From positions 1,243,425-1,307,424 of the forward strand of contig BCKL01000002.1 of assembly GCA_001600635.1 (NCBI GenBank): a stretch of 64,000 nucleotides of DNA. The letters are read 5' to 3'. The translations under genes were made by a program, and so were the position numbers. Shown in pieces: positions 45,781 through 56,933 of the stretch. Source of the stretch: Leucosporidium creatinivorum (Eukaryota > Basidiomycota > Microbotryomycetes > Leucosporidiales > Leucosporidiaceae). Position 1 is the stretch's first letter. Each line of letters begins with the position of its first letter. Under the pieces are notes generated by a model, which saw only the letters and a list, made by a program, of their open reading frames with translations, made no database searches and had not been told where the DNA came from.

Positions 45781-48700
45781 CTACTCGCCCTTATCCGACC
45801 CAGCAGAGTACATAGACCCCGGCCTCTTGGCCGCAAACTCCCTGATCTCCTCCAACTGCCTCTCGGCGCCCTTGTACACCTCGTCGCCCTCAATGGGGAG
45901 CAGGCCCTCGATCTTGGTGGTGGACTTCTTGATCTGCTTGGCTTCGGCTTTGGTGCTGTGCCGCGAGAGGATCTCGATGGCGTTGTCGAGGTTGATGTAG
46001 TCTGGCGGGCGGGGGAGGTCAGCTTTTCGGCGAGTCGACGGAGAGGAGAGAGGTGGCTCACCGGTCAATGCTCGCCTAGGCTGCACCTGGAGAGCGTGCT
46101 TGGCGTCGAGGCTGGCGTCCAGGACGGCAGAGTGAGCTCCCTCGGAGAGCGAGACTCGGACAGAGAGCTCCTTCGGTCCATCGCCCTTGCTTCGCTCGTA
46201 GACCTCGAATCTGTGGGGCACGGTCGGAGTGTAGAGGTAAGTCAGCATGGTAGTAGTGACGAAATGAGAGAGGGCGGGACGGCTTCGGCGCGTGGACGAT
46301 GCGCGCCGAGCAGGCAGAAGGGTAGGGAACGAGCTACTCACGCAATGTAGCTCATGTAGTCGAGTTCGGGAATGTTGATCATAGTGATGGGAAGCTCGGA
46401 GAGGGTCACCAGATTGACGAGGGTGTGGATGTGCGACTCTTTGGTGAAGTAGAAGTCGGCCGAGGCATGAGACTCATCCTTCGCCGCCTTGAGGTTGCCG
46501 ACGATCTGCTCGAGCAGCGGCAGAGAGGTGAGGAGCCCAATTTCCTCCTTCTCCGAGCGTTCGATACCGTACTCCTGGGGAGCGACTGTGCGAAGAATCG
46601 GCGAGGTCAGCGCCGAGGTCGCGCGACCGAGGTAACGGCCGGGAAGCCAACTCACTGAGGTCGAAGAGCAGCTTGGCACGCTTATACAGCTCGCGGAGCT
46701 TGCGAGGAGCACCAGTCTCTTCCTTGTCGCTCAATGTCGAGCGGCTGTCGATGGAAGACGGGCGGCTCGTCGAGTTGCCGAAGATGGTCTCAAGGAAAAC
46801 ACGGCTGCGATGGAAAGGAACCGAGTCAGTGATGCGTCTCGAGCTCCGAAGCTATTGGGAAACCTACTTGTGCAGAGCATCGTACTTGAGCGAGTCGTAG
46901 AGCTCGGAGGCGCGCGAAGGGTCGAACTTCTCGAGCTCGACGTCGCACCAGTCGGAGAAGAGGGCCTCCCATCGCTCTGTAGAGAGGTCAAGATATCAAC
47001 ACATGCGTCTGTACCACTACAACGATGAATATTACTGACCGCGGAAGAGGTAAGGATACTCTCCACAGCACCACCGCGTCTGGATCTTCTCGACGGCCAT
47101 TGTCTCCCAGTTGTGGTGCATGACGCTCCGGTGGTACTTCATGAGCTCGATAGTCTCCTTGACGACCTCGAATGGCTCCTGCGTGAGAGGCCAGGCGAAC
47201 TCGGGGCGGATGTGAAGCCCGGGACGGCAGAGCGACTTGAGCTTCTTCTTGACCTTCTCGATCTGTGGATGTAGAAAAGGGGTGAGCGGAGATCTAGAGT
47301 GAGGCAGTGAGACGACGCACCTCCTCCTTGGCGGCGTTGGAGTCGTCGAGCAGATCCTTGCGGATGATGAGCTGGTGAGTTGTCGACTCGGGGCCACTCT
47401 TGTCGTCGAGGAAGGTGCTGCGAAGACGGCGGAGTCAGGTTGGGATCAAGACGAGGGAGATAGGACCAGCAACGTACGTGCTGAAGATCTCGGAGGTGGC
47501 TACAACGCGACGCCTGTAGGAAGAAGAGTCAGCGAGAAAGCCGACAGCGAGATGAGCAGAGTGGCTTACTCGGACGAGCTGTAGACGTTGGTGTGGTCGA
47601 AGAGCGACTTGTTCATGATGAGGAAGTCTGAGAGGGAAGCGGTCAGCTGGTTATCGCCATCGAGGCAGATCGCGAAGCTTACCCTTGCGCATGTTCTCGG
47701 CGATGTCGCGAGCTTGGTAGCGAGCAGCATGGGTGAACTAGGGACGAAGGAGGTCAGTCTCGATACATCTCAGAAACAGTGAACGGCACGCACCTCTCCT
47801 CCCCACTTGACGACGACCGCGACCTTCTCGCACTCGCCCTCAGCGTTGAAGGCGGGCTTGAGCTGCGCCTTGGTTCCGTTGGCGGCCTTCTTCTTCTCAA
47901 TGATCTTCTTGAGCTGCTCGAGCTGCTCGATGTCGCTTCCAGGGATGGTAGCGGCCTCCTCAGCGGCATCGGCGATGTACTGGAGCTGGTCGGGGTCTCG
48001 GAGGATGATCTCGGTGGTTCGGCCTTGGAGAAGGGTTATGAACGGCTTGGACCAGGCGTCCTTGCCCTTGAAGTTGAACTTGAGCTTGCCTATAGGCACA
48101 TGGATAAGCGAGCTGCAACGAGCGCGAAGGAGGAGCGCGACGAACACTTGGGGGTGCGATCGCCGTGACGAGCAACGCAGATGGTCTTCTTCAGCATCCA
48201 TGACTTCTCGCGAGGCGACTCGGTGCCCGAGGTGACGCTCTTGGGAATGGAGGGCATCTTGCGCTCGCAGAACTTGCCGAGAATCTCGGCGCACTTGTCG
48301 CTGTGAGAGGACACGAGGTCAGCTTCGTTCTAGGGGAGGAGGTCCCGAACTCACTAGTAGAAGTCGTTTCCCTTGACGAACGACCAGCCGTTCACGTCGA
48401 TGACATAGCTCTTGCCATTTGCACGCAGCAGGTCAAAGCCACAGATGTTCTGCTTGAAGGCGACCGAAATGTCCCTTGCCATCTTCTTCTCGGCATCGCT
48501 GAGCTGGCAGATGAAGCGGATCTCTTTGCCCTCGGTGTTGCGGCGGACAACTCCGTCCACCACAGGCGACTTGCGAGTCTCGGCGTGGACAAAGTTGGGG
48601 CCGAGGGTGTAGACCTTGATATCCTCCGCGTTCTCGACGTCGACGAACTGCTCGTAGACGTAGGAAGCGTCGGTACGAGGAGTGACCATGCCGGGCTCCA

Positions 48701-49657
48701 TGGCGGACGATTGGTTGCCGACCTGTGGGTAAGAAAGATGAGCACAGCATCGACCGAGCGAGTCCAGTGAGAACCGACCTTGCGGAACAACCTCCTCGCT
48801 CCTCCTCCCTTCTTCTTGGCGAAGTAGATGTTGACGTTGTGGTCCTCACCACTGACGGGCTTCTCGACGAAAGGCTTGGCCATCGACTTGCCGTCAATCA
48901 CGATGGTGTCGTCGTCCTTCATCGAGAACTCCGAGGTTGGGCGAGGCTTGTCGACGCGGATGCCGATGTTCTGCTGGATCTGCTCGGCGATGCTGCGGTC
49001 GATCTGGGGTCCTCCATCACGGTTGCACTCGAGTCGCTTAGGCGTGGGCACGCCAATCTTGTCGAGGATCTGGAGCACGACTCGGCGGTCCCAGAACACC
49101 TTCTGGAGGGGGAGGTCGTTCACGCAGACGGGCTTGCGAAGCTCGACGTAGCCGACTGGGTAATGTGTTGTGTCAGCCATGTCTCTAGAACCCGAGAGTG
49201 GAGCAAACGCACTGGCTTTGTCGATGGGGAAGCCGTCCGAGAAGAAGGAAATGAGGAAGTCACAGACAGGCCAATTCTCGATGTCTGATGATGTGCAGGG
49301 CGTCAGTAAAGTGTTCTACGTATAGCCAGACGTGAGGACCTACCCTCGTCGAGAATGACCTTGTCGCCGAAGACCGTAATCTCGAACTTGCCCGTCGCGA
49401 GCAGCCTCGAGAGGATGTTGCGCATGGGCCGAGAGCGAGCCTTGCGATCCATGGCGGCGACACCTGTCTGAGCGAAACTGATTTAGCCTTCAGAACTCCA
49501 GCTCGGCCATCCTTGCCCAGCAGAAACCCGCCCCGAGCCTCCGCAATGATCCAACTCGCAGACGCAGGAAAGACGACGTACCGAGACGGATCAAAGCCTC
49601 GGCGGGTGCCCCAGGAGCGGGAGAAGGTGACGATTGAGGGACTGGAGTGGTGGCCAT
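45781..49657 (-). CDS. VIP1: VIP1/Asp1 diphosphoinositol-polyphosphate kinase (PPIP5K)
   Basis: Bifunctional enzyme making (kinase) and removing (phosphatase) the 1-position pyrophosphate of inositol pyrophosphates, signals in phosphate and stress control. The start is [10 protein letters not shown]; then [83 protein letters not shown] and [20 protein letters not shown] make up the ATP-grasp kinase domain. The second half is the histidine-acid-phosphatase-like domain, with [40 protein letters not shown] and [10 protein letters not shown]. About fourteen short introns are present. The C-terminus is [10 protein letters not shown] before TAG at 45781-45783. Both domains have their signature residues. 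The divergent neighbour starts only 285 bases away. Confidence 0.95.
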
Positions 49658-49942
49658 GATGCTAGGATCACTCTGTTGGGGCAGAAGAGCTGCAGAGGAT
49701 GTTGACCCTGTGAAGCTACTTTGACGCTTAGCGAGAGGCGGTAGGCTGAGTTGAGCGATCCTGGTAGCTCAGAGCGATGCGAGCTATTGTATGTAGTGAA
49801 ACGAGTCGAGTCGACTCAGGAGCAGCGAGCGGGCACAGGAAGACCAAGGCAAGGAGTTCGCTTCTCGCGCTCCCTGCCTTTCGCTCCACACGTGCCTCGA
49901 ATTCGCCAGCTCGCCGCCGAGTCGTCCTGTAGCGCTGTAGGG
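49658..49942. promoter_or_regulatory. Divergent promoter, VIP1 and TRAPPC2L
   Basis: 285 bases between the two start codons, without an open frame of interest. Both promoters must lie here. Confidence 0.5.
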
Positions 49943-50665
49943 ATGGACAGCCCACGACTGAGCACCTCTGCACCAGCAACGCGCTCCCCTTCAGCTTCCG
50001 CTCTTCGCATCCTCGCCATCGCCGTCCTTGGGAAGCACGGTAATCCTCTCTTCCTGCAGTCCTACTCGGCTCGCAGGGGTGGTCAGGCGGATCTCAAATG
50101 GCAGTATGCAGCTCACACGGCGCTCGACTTTTTCGAGGAACGAGGTGAGTCTCCAGCCGGGCTGACGAGCCCCAGGCGCGTCGACGCTGACCAGTGTCTT
50201 GTCGTGCAGAGCTGCCAGCAGCAAAGACCATCGACTCGTACTTGGGACTGCTTTACGCCATGGAGGATTACGCTGTGTGAGCTGGGTTTGTGCTAGTGCC
50301 GTCTCGGACTCGAGAGCTGACCTCCGCTCGTGCCCCCCTTCACAGCTACGGCTACCAGTCCAACACTCGCATCAAGTTCGTCCTGGTCCTCGCATTAGCA
50401 GATGCTGTCGTGCGCGATATCGACGTCAAGACTGTCAGTTTGCTGCGCGGCCCAGTCCTCGCCTCGGCTGACCTCCCTACCATCGCAGATCTTCCGCGCC
50501 ATCCACAACGCCTACATCTCGCACATCTCGAACCCATTCACCTCTGCCGAGACCGACAACCCCTCCGCCCTCTCTGCACCGATACGGAGCCGCAAGTTCG
50601 CCAAGGCGATGGACGACGTCGCAGGAGGGCCTCCGCCGAAGGACGATGGCGAGGAGGCCCAGTAG
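49943..50665 (+). CDS. TRAPP complex subunit 2-like protein (TRAPPC2L/Tca17)
   Basis: Sedlin-family small subunit of the TRAPP tethering complex at the Golgi. After a short Ser/Pro-rich start (MDSPRLSTSAPATRSPS) come RILAIAVLGKHGNPLFLQSY, KWQYAAHTALDFFEERAAA, YLGLLYAMEDYAVYGYQSNT, RIKFVLVLALADAVVRDIDV and TIFRAIHNAYISHISNPF. This is the full longin-type fold of the family, and the YLGLLYxxEDYxVYGY block is diagnostic for TRAPPC2L. The C-terminal ~40 residues (KAMDDVAGGPPPKDDGEEAQ) are an acidic tail. Four introns; one restores the V in AVYGY. TAG is at 50663-50665. Confidence 0.93.
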
Positions 50666-51970
50666 GCGCATTCAGCATCAGCAAGCAGTTCAACAATGTT
50701 GTATTCCACTCGTTCTTCGATGTCGCCGGCGCGAAGTGCGATTTTTGGCCCTCCTGCTCTCTCTTGCTCCCCTCGCTTGCGGTCCTCTCCTGCTCTCCTC
50801 CTTGACCTCACCTACGACCTCCACCCACCCCGTCTTGCATCGCATCATTCGGACTTCGACTCGCTGGTTACTCGCATAACCGCGAGCTCATCTACGTCTT
50901 GAAGGATCGGAGCTCAAGCTTACTCGCTTCGGCGCAGGAAGCTTGGTTGACGAAGAGCAGAACTCGACAGCACCGTCCGATGGCGGACTTTCGCAAGTCC
51001 CCAGTTTGTTCGACAGTTACGCGGTGTACATTTGTGCTGTAGTCTCGTGTTATAGATGGAATGCTAAGGTCCTCTTGAAGTGCTCGGCGACGGGTTCGGC
51101 GAAGTGTGAAACGGCCAGCGAGAGCTGCAGTAAAAGCGAGAAACTCTTACAAGCAATCGCGCTATTGTGATTGCTGAGAGCTGTCGGGCTATACCTCCAA
51201 TGGCGGAAGGTGAAAGGATGTCACCCCTAAGTGCGAGAGGGCGGGCGCTCGACTCAGCGCGCAGGCTGCCACCTCTCTTCTTTCGGCTGTCTCCATTCTC
51301 TAGGTCAGCTCACGTCTCATACAGCGCGCGGTACATATCGCCAGCACACCCCTACACCCTCCCATCGACCCTCCGTCCAACTCCCGTCCTCGCCGCTCGA
51401 GGGAAGCTCCGAATTTTCAGCGGGCGTCGCTGGAGGTCCTTAGGCCGTCTCGAGGAGACGCTGCAGCAGGGGGAAGCGCAGGAGATGGATCGAGAGGGAT
51501 TGGAGGAAGACCGGAGCCGCTGCAGGCTGTCAGAGGGGAGGACTATGCTCGAGGAGGCGAGCACCGGAGGCAGCACACTCGACTCGCTCCGACGGGGGAA
51601 GTGCTGCCAGTTTGGGACGAGGTGCAGGGTACAGCAACGCAGGGCGATGCGGTCTACTTGCTGGACTGCAGGGCCGAATTGCTGTCCCTGTAGCTGAGTC
51701 GGCAGGGTCGGATTCGAATCGACAGGCCTCGCGCGACCTTGGAACCGTGGCTGACCGTTGTTCTCCCTCTCACCAGGTCTCCAACAAGGTACACCTCACT
51801 TCCTACGACTTTCACGCACCCCTACACGGCACCCTCGGCGCTCCCACTCCCCTACATCTTGCTCCAAGCCGCCCTCTCCTGCCCCTCGACCCTCCGACGC
51901 GACCTGCCGATCTACCCCAGCAACAGCCGACTAACCACCCTCTTCCCCCTCCCCCCTTCGCATCATACAG
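50666..51970. other. Intergenic region upstream of eL42, with coding-like scraps
   Basis: About 1.3 kb. The last part should carry the eL42 promoter and, because a CATACAG acceptor ends exactly before the ATG, a 5' UTR intron. At about 51470-51690 a plus-strand frame reads [20 protein letters not shown] then [15 protein letters not shown] and stops. It looks like the end of a protein, but its upstream part is broken by stops and I cannot identify it. No tRNA was found. Confidence 0.45.
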
Positions 51971-52638
51971 ATGGTTAACGTGCCCAAGACCCGTAGGACG
52001 TACTGCAAGGGAAAGGCGTGCCGCAAGCACACCCCCCACAAGGTCACCCAGTACAAGACCGGAAAGGCTTCGCTCTTCGCTCAGGGAAAGCGTCGTTACG
52101 ACCGAAAGCAGTCCGGTGCGTTTCGTGAGATGGTCGGAGTGCGCAGATGGAGCTAATGCGCGTCGTCGGCTTGCAGGATACGGAGGACAGACCAAGCCCG
52201 TCTTCCACAAGAAGGCCAAGACCACCAAGAAGGTCGTCCTGCGTCTCGAGTGCACCGTGTGCAAGTACAAGATGGTGCGTTACAATCTAACAGACACGTC
52301 GTCACCGTCGAAGGAGCGGGATGAAACTGGACCGAGCTGATCATCGGCTTCCTCCCATCCTCCCCTTCGGCGTTGCCTTCCTCTTTCTTCCTCTTTCCCA
52401 CAATCAGCAAATGGCGCTCAAGCGCTGCAAGCACTTTGAGCTCGGAGGTGACAAGAAGGTACATACCCCCGGCCAGTTGAACTTAGGTGAACGCCGAGCC
52501 GAAGTAGCTGACTTTCCTCCCTTTCTGCCGCTTCCTACCGCATTCAGACCAAGGGTGTGTCTCTCATCATCACCTTCTACATACTGAGCTACCCGCTGAC
52601 CTACCCATCACCCTACAGGTGCCGCTCTCGTCTTCTAA
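51971..52638 (+). CDS. RPL42: 60S ribosomal protein eL42 (L36a/L44 family)
   Basis: Zinc-binding protein of the large ribosomal subunit, E-site side. The spliced product is 106 residues, the family's usual length: [20 protein letters not shown], then [60 protein letters not shown] and GAALVF. The Cys pairs C12/C17 and CTVC/KRC are present. Residue 56 is Pro, the drug-sensitive form at the position whose change to Gln gives cycloheximide resistance in yeasts. Introns interrupt after RKQS, after KYKM, after GDKK and within the last Gly codon. The ATG follows directly on a CAG acceptor, so a leader intron is likely. TAA is at 52636-52638. Its exons 2-3 were copied into both inverted-repeat arms. 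Confidence 0.95.
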
Positions 52639-53353
52639 GCGCGTCGATTTGTTGGATATGTGCGGAGACGTGCGAAGGAGGGGCTGGGGGGCTGTATGCC
52701 CAAGATGTCATGCAGGACCTCTGTTTCTCGGATGTATCTCGGAACTGGCTACGAGGGAGAGAGAGAGCGGGCTGGGCGATTTCGCAAGAGCGAGGGTCAG
52801 CGTGAAGGTCGAGCTCGGCGGTTCTCCGGCAGTCACTCTTGGGCTCTGTTCTGCGTGGCATGGTCTCTGCGCCAGCTTGGGATATAGTTCGGCTGCTCGA
52901 TCCTCAAGCTGCTAGCGGTTAGCGATAGAGGCGAGGCGTTCGGCCGTATCGTCGCCGAGCTCTCCTTCCGCTCGGTCTGCTCACTCCTCTGCTGGTCAGC
53001 AAAGGTCTGAGAAGATTTGTCTTTGAAGATAGGCCTCCCTTCCTGCTCACTCGTAGATCAACCCAAGCATCTGCTGGCCACTCGACGCTCGACCTTCGAG
53101 CTCGCAGTCGGCCAACTCGAGTCGATTCGAGCACAGCGCCTCTTGTCTTCCCGCTCTCATCTCGCTCGCTTCTTCGTCTCTTCTCTTCGACTATCGAGGA
53201 CTCGGCAGCTTTTGCACAGCTAGTAGTACAGCATGGTGAGTAGCTTCCTGCACCCTGTAGTCGACTCAGCTCATCCCTTCACCTCCCCAGCGCACCAGCT
53301 TCCCTCTCACCGCTTGACTCCCTCGACCCTTCGAGGCCGACCCAGCTGGACCG
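52639..53353. other. Intergenic stretch between eL42 and arm B F-box gene
   Basis: About 700 bases. The outer part (to about 53080) shows no recognisable gene. From about 53080 on it is the inner edge of inverted-repeat arm B, including an ATG/GTGAGT that may start a leader intron of the F-box-like gene. Confidence 0.45.
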
Positions 53354-54560
53354 ATGTTCGAGGATCCAGCAGTAGCTCTTCCCGAGGACCTACTTCCCTA
53401 CATCATCAACTACGCTCTCCGCCCTGAGCACCGACGCGACGACTTCTCGCCCGACCTCTTCGACGAGCAGCGCAGGACAGCGCTCTACCTCTCCCGCCTC
53501 AGCCGCAAGTGGCGCCAGTACGCCGAGCCGTTCGTCTACAGAGTACTTCAGCTCTCGTATCAGGATGACGAAGGCGCCCACATGATTCTTGCCAAGCTCG
53601 AGCGCGGATGGGAGGCGACTGAGGTTCGGCGCTTGGAGTGCGAGCTCTCCGGCGAGGCCGACGACGAGGAAGAGGATGAGCTTGTCGCGGGACTCTTTGA
53701 TAGGCTGGTGAAGGTGTGTACTCCGAGCCACAAGGCGTGTACTGTGAAGGAGCTTCATCTGCGCCATGTGAAGGAGTTCACGACGTTGCCTCCGGAGCTC
53801 GAGGCCAGCCTTCGTAAGTGGGGCGCCAGAACGCAGCCGAGCACCACTACCCTCGACCTCGGCCTCAACAGCACACTACAACATCACCCAGCTCTCCCTC
53901 ACCCATCTCAAACTCCCCTTTCCCTAACCCGAGTTCCGTCACCTCAAGAAACTCACCCTTCTCCGAGTCTGGCTCGTACAAGAGCGCCCGCTGGCCCAAT
54001 GCTTCCCTGCACTCGAGGAGCTTAGCTTCGATCCCTCCGTTTTCAACTACAGCCCCGAGCCCCCCGACTCGGAGCCCGCCGTCGACTTCCTCCGCGCCAT
54101 CGTCCCTCAGCTTCGTATCCTCCGCCTCAACGCCAGTGCAGCCGAGGAGGGTCTCCCCTTCTCTCTCCTCGCCGAGTTCCTCGCTCAGGGCGTCAAGCTC
54201 GAAAGCCTCCAAGTCTCCCGCCCCGCCCTTCCCCTCGCCTCCTCGCCCCAGCCAGCGCCGAGCAATGTCCAACCTCTTCGCGAGCTGTACGTTGCCGTCA
54301 AGCAGGACTTTGGAAGAGAGGGTAAGCCCAATGGCGACGTCAGGGATCACTTCTGGGAGGGTGTCTTCCCCTGGGATGTGTGCAGGGAGGTGTTGAGGAT
54401 CCGTCGAGTGGAGACGCTGGCGATTGAGCCCTGGTGGGAGGGGAGCTGGGGCGACAGTGATCCTGGCTGGCTAGTGGGGGAGATGGAGCGAGCGCAAGAC
54501 GAGCTTCAATTGTTTGGTACGGCGGCTGAGATCAAGTCGCCTGACGCTCCCTGCTTTTGA
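53354..54560 (+). pseudogene. F-box-like gene, copy B, interrupted
   Basis: Paralogue of copy A at 36046-37278: the same N-terminus MFEDPAVALPEDLLPYIINY and a near-identical C-terminal half (VDFLRAIVPQLRILRLNASA to ELQLFGTAAEIKSPDAPCF, TGA at 54558-54560). The middle differs (ELSGEADDEEEDELVAGLFD, VKELHLRHVKEFTTLPPELE). An intron (GTAAGT...CAACAG, 58 bases, about 53815-53872) joins EASL to PHYNITQLSLTHLKLPFP. The next codon is TAA (near 53918), where copy A has TAC (Tyr). After that stop the same frame is open to the end. So one base change breaks an otherwise intact gene, unless readthrough or sequencing error is involved. Confidence 0.75.
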
Positions 54561-54869
54561 CCGAGTGGGCGAGCTCGGCCCAAGCTCCCTAGCTTTGCTT
54601 TGCAACAAGAGTTGTTCGTGGAGTGTATTGAGGTAGCTAGGAGCTCGATAGATCCTGCAGCACTCTCTCCCGGCACTGATCAAGCCTGAGGCGAGCAGAA
54701 GTGGCTCGGGGAGGCAGTAAAGCGACTCGGCCGAAGCGAAGGCTGCGGAAGTAGAGATGCTCGTGCTCTGCTCTGCTCGCGGCGAAGAGCAAGCGGGCAC
54801 ATGGAGACGGTAAAGTNGCTATCGTGCNCNACAGAGCAGCAAGCGAGCTCTCGAACTTGTACGAGCGTC

Positions 54870-55154
54870 GGGATACGGAGGACAGACCAAGCCCGTCTTC
54901 CACAAGAAGGCCAAGACCACCAAGAAGGTCGTCCTGCGTCTCGAGTGCACCGTGTGCAAGTACAAGATGGTGCGTTACAATCTAACAGACACGTCGTCAC
55001 CGGCGAAGGAGCGGGATGCAACCGGACCGAGCTGATCATCGGCTTCCTCCCCTCCTCCCCTTCGGCGTTGCCTTCCTCCCTCTTCCTCTTTCCCACAANC
55101 AGCAAATGGCGCTCAAGCGTTGCAAGCACTTTGAGCTCGAGGTGACAAGAAGGT
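54870..55154 (+). pseudogene. Truncated ribosomal protein eL42 copy (arm B)
   Basis: Exons 2 and 3 of eL42 with the intron between them, the same fragment as in arm A in inverted orientation. It begins at GGATACGGAGG (exon 2 edge) and ends in GACAAGAAGGT (exon 3 edge plus donor GT). It shares with the arm A copy the lost G after TTTGAGCTC and the C-to-T change in CGTTGC, differences absent from the true gene at 51971-52638. Both arm copies therefore descend from one event older than the arm duplication. Confidence 0.88.
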
Positions 55155-55471
55155 CCAATGGCGCAGCAGTAGCCTGAGCGCAGCGTTTGGCTCTTGAGGG
55201 ACGTCGCAAAGGGAGTCGTCGCCGAAGCACTTCTCGGCGCGCATGCGAAAGCCTCGGCTTGCTGTCGACGGCAGAGTTCGCTCACCAGTAGCTCGATATG
55301 ATCCTGGCTCAACATGACGATCCACCAGCTCACTACATGAGGCGACGCTTACGCTCCGGAAACGCTCGGCTCCGAGGGGCACTGAATTGGTTGTCAATTG
55401 ATCACAAATGGTACAAGGTGCAATGATGATGCGGACTAGAGATATGTGCTGAGACGAGAAGCTGCTCCACC

Positions 55472-55690
55472 CTAAACCGAACGACCAGCTCCCTCTCCAT
55501 GGTTGTCGAACTGCACGTATCGGCCGTCGGCCACCGCTCGGTGCTCGTCGTCAAAGTTGATGACGGCCTCATGCGTCTGATGGGGCTGTTGATGGCAGAA
55601 GTCGAGTTAGCAATATGGTAGAGAGGTCTGGAGGGAGCAGACAAACCTCGAGAAGGCCCTCATGGCGAAGATGGGAACGCTCGGCGAAGA
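55472..55690 (-). pseudogene. Copy of the 3' exons of the orphan gene (arm B)
   Basis: Minus-strand match to exons 4-5 of the gene at 34486-35132: HQTHEAVINFDDEHRAVADG, then R-Y-V-Q-FDNHGEGAGRSV and TAG at 55472-55474. The upstream exons with the start codon are missing, replaced by phosphopantetheinyl transferase sequence. Small changes (D/Y, H/Q) separate the copies. Confidence 0.75.
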
Positions 55691-55713
55691 GCAGGTCTCA
55701 AGGCGCAGGAGCC

Positions 55714-56735
55714 TCAGGTGAGCACGCTGGCCTCAGCGACCTCGAGCTGCTCGAGGTAGAGTCAGCATCATGCGATGTCTGACGAGGAAGGATGCGAACT
55801 CACAATCTCAGTGAAGTCGACCTCAAGCAGCTGGACCCTCGGCTCCCCTGCAGCCGAACGAGCGACCGCAATAAGGTGCTCTTCAACAAGCTCGAGCAAC
55901 TCAAAGCTCCAGTCCTCGAGAGCGGTTCCGTCCATATATCCCTTGATGCCGTCTAGGCTGTCTGAAGAGGGGACGCGGAACTCGAGGCGCTTGAGGTCGA
56001 GGGACAGGCCATCACCGACAGCCTTGGTGTAGGACTCCTTGAGCGTCCAGAGGGCGAAGGTACGGCGCAGCTTGATCTCGGGAGCAGTCGAAGATGCTAA
56101 CCAGCGTTGTTCGCCGATGGTGAGCTGCGCCCCGAGGTCGAGGGATCAGCTCGGTCGAGGCTGGGATGTCTTCAAGGGGCGCTCACCTGATCCTGCAGCC
56201 CTTCGACGAATTGATCTACCGTCTCTTCTTCCCAGGGGATCCTCACACGCATCACATCGACTCCCACGCGAGTAGCAGCCGAGTTCGGAGGGAGCGAAGC
56301 GAGGACAATCCAGTTCGAGTCGTGCGAGACGTTGTAGTCAAAGTTCGGGGGTAGCTTGGGGTGGATCTGGGGAGATGGCAGTCAGCTTGATCTCTAAGTG
56401 CAGAGCAGAGCGCAATGCACGGCGAAAGGTCGGCCCTTGCTGCTTCGGCCGAAGGCGAGCGACGACCATGGCAGCTTCAGCTCCGTGGCGAGGAGGTAGC
56501 GAGGTAGTAGCCGGCCCAGTAAGCACCCTGCGAGGTTCTCTACATCAGCCATGCTCGCTCAATGCTTCACACTCGACTCACGCTGGGCATCCTCGAGGCG
56601 GCGGAACTTGCTGATCTGTGCAGCTGACTCTTGGTCGACGAGGGGTAGGAGAGGTTGCAGTAGCTCATGTGGTGGTACTGATGTCACTTGAGATGGTGGG
56701 AATGCTCGGTCGAGGCGAATGACGAGAAGTGACAT
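55714..56735 (-). CDS. 4'-phosphopantetheinyl transferase (Sfp/AASDHPPT/Lys5 type)
   Basis: Transfers the phosphopantetheine arm of CoA to carrier domains, for example of alpha-aminoadipate reductase in lysine synthesis or other large synthases. The start is MSLLVIRLDRAFPPSQ. Motifs: CLLGRLLPRYLLATELKLPW, FGRSSKGRPFA (the F..G..GKP block), NVSHDSNWIVLAS (SH motif), GVDVMRV (first Mg ligand Asp), and FALWTLKESYTKAVGDGLSL (the W-x-x-KE-x-x-x-K signature with the Mg-binding Glu). An intron joins DFTEI to LEVAEASVLT before TGA at 55714-55716. The frame of the second exon was picked by family match. All core residues are present, so an active enzyme is likely. The inverted-repeat arm begins only ~25 bases past its stop codon. 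Confidence 0.9.
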
Positions 56736-56933
56736 GGTGGAGCTAGACGAGCAAGCCGCCTGAGGTCGATGTTGAGCGAGCAGGAAGGTGATATGATCCG
56801 CTGTAGGCCGAGCAAGAGCTGCAGAAGGTCTCCGAGATGCTGTACCGAAGTGACTGCCGAAACGAGGTGAACGAAGGAGCAAGGAAGGCGAGCTCAGCTC
56901 CTTAAGCCTTGCCCTCCGACTTCCTCGAGCAAG
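56736..56933. promoter_or_regulatory. Compact divergent promoter, PPTase and glucosidase I
   Basis: 198 bases between the two start codons, containing both promoters. I can name no motif in it with confidence. Confidence 0.5.

Larger units (their letters stand above)
53080..55690 (-). repeat. Inverted repeat arm B (about 2.6 kb)
   Basis: Reverse-complement partner of about 34915-37556, boundaries by eye. Outer end: the match stops inside a truncated copy of the orphan gene, right beside the 3' end of the phosphopantetheinyl transferase gene. It carries four undetermined bases (54817, 54828, 54830, 55099). It lies next to the true eL42 gene and itself contains an eL42 fragment. Confidence 0.85.
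54561..55713. other. Outer part of arm B
   Basis: About 1.15 kb between the F-box-like copy and the phosphopantetheinyl transferase gene, containing the eL42 fragment and the degraded 3' exons of the orphan gene. Nothing else is recognised. Confidence 0.55.

Noticed and set aside
51661-51735. A GATTCGAATC stretch resembling the B box of a tRNA gene
   Set aside because: I cannot fold a cloverleaf around it: no matching acceptor stem, D-arm or A box at proper distance.
52619-52915. Plus-strand open frame after eL42
   Set aside because: It overlaps the last eL42 exon in another frame and shows no protein-like composition or start context.
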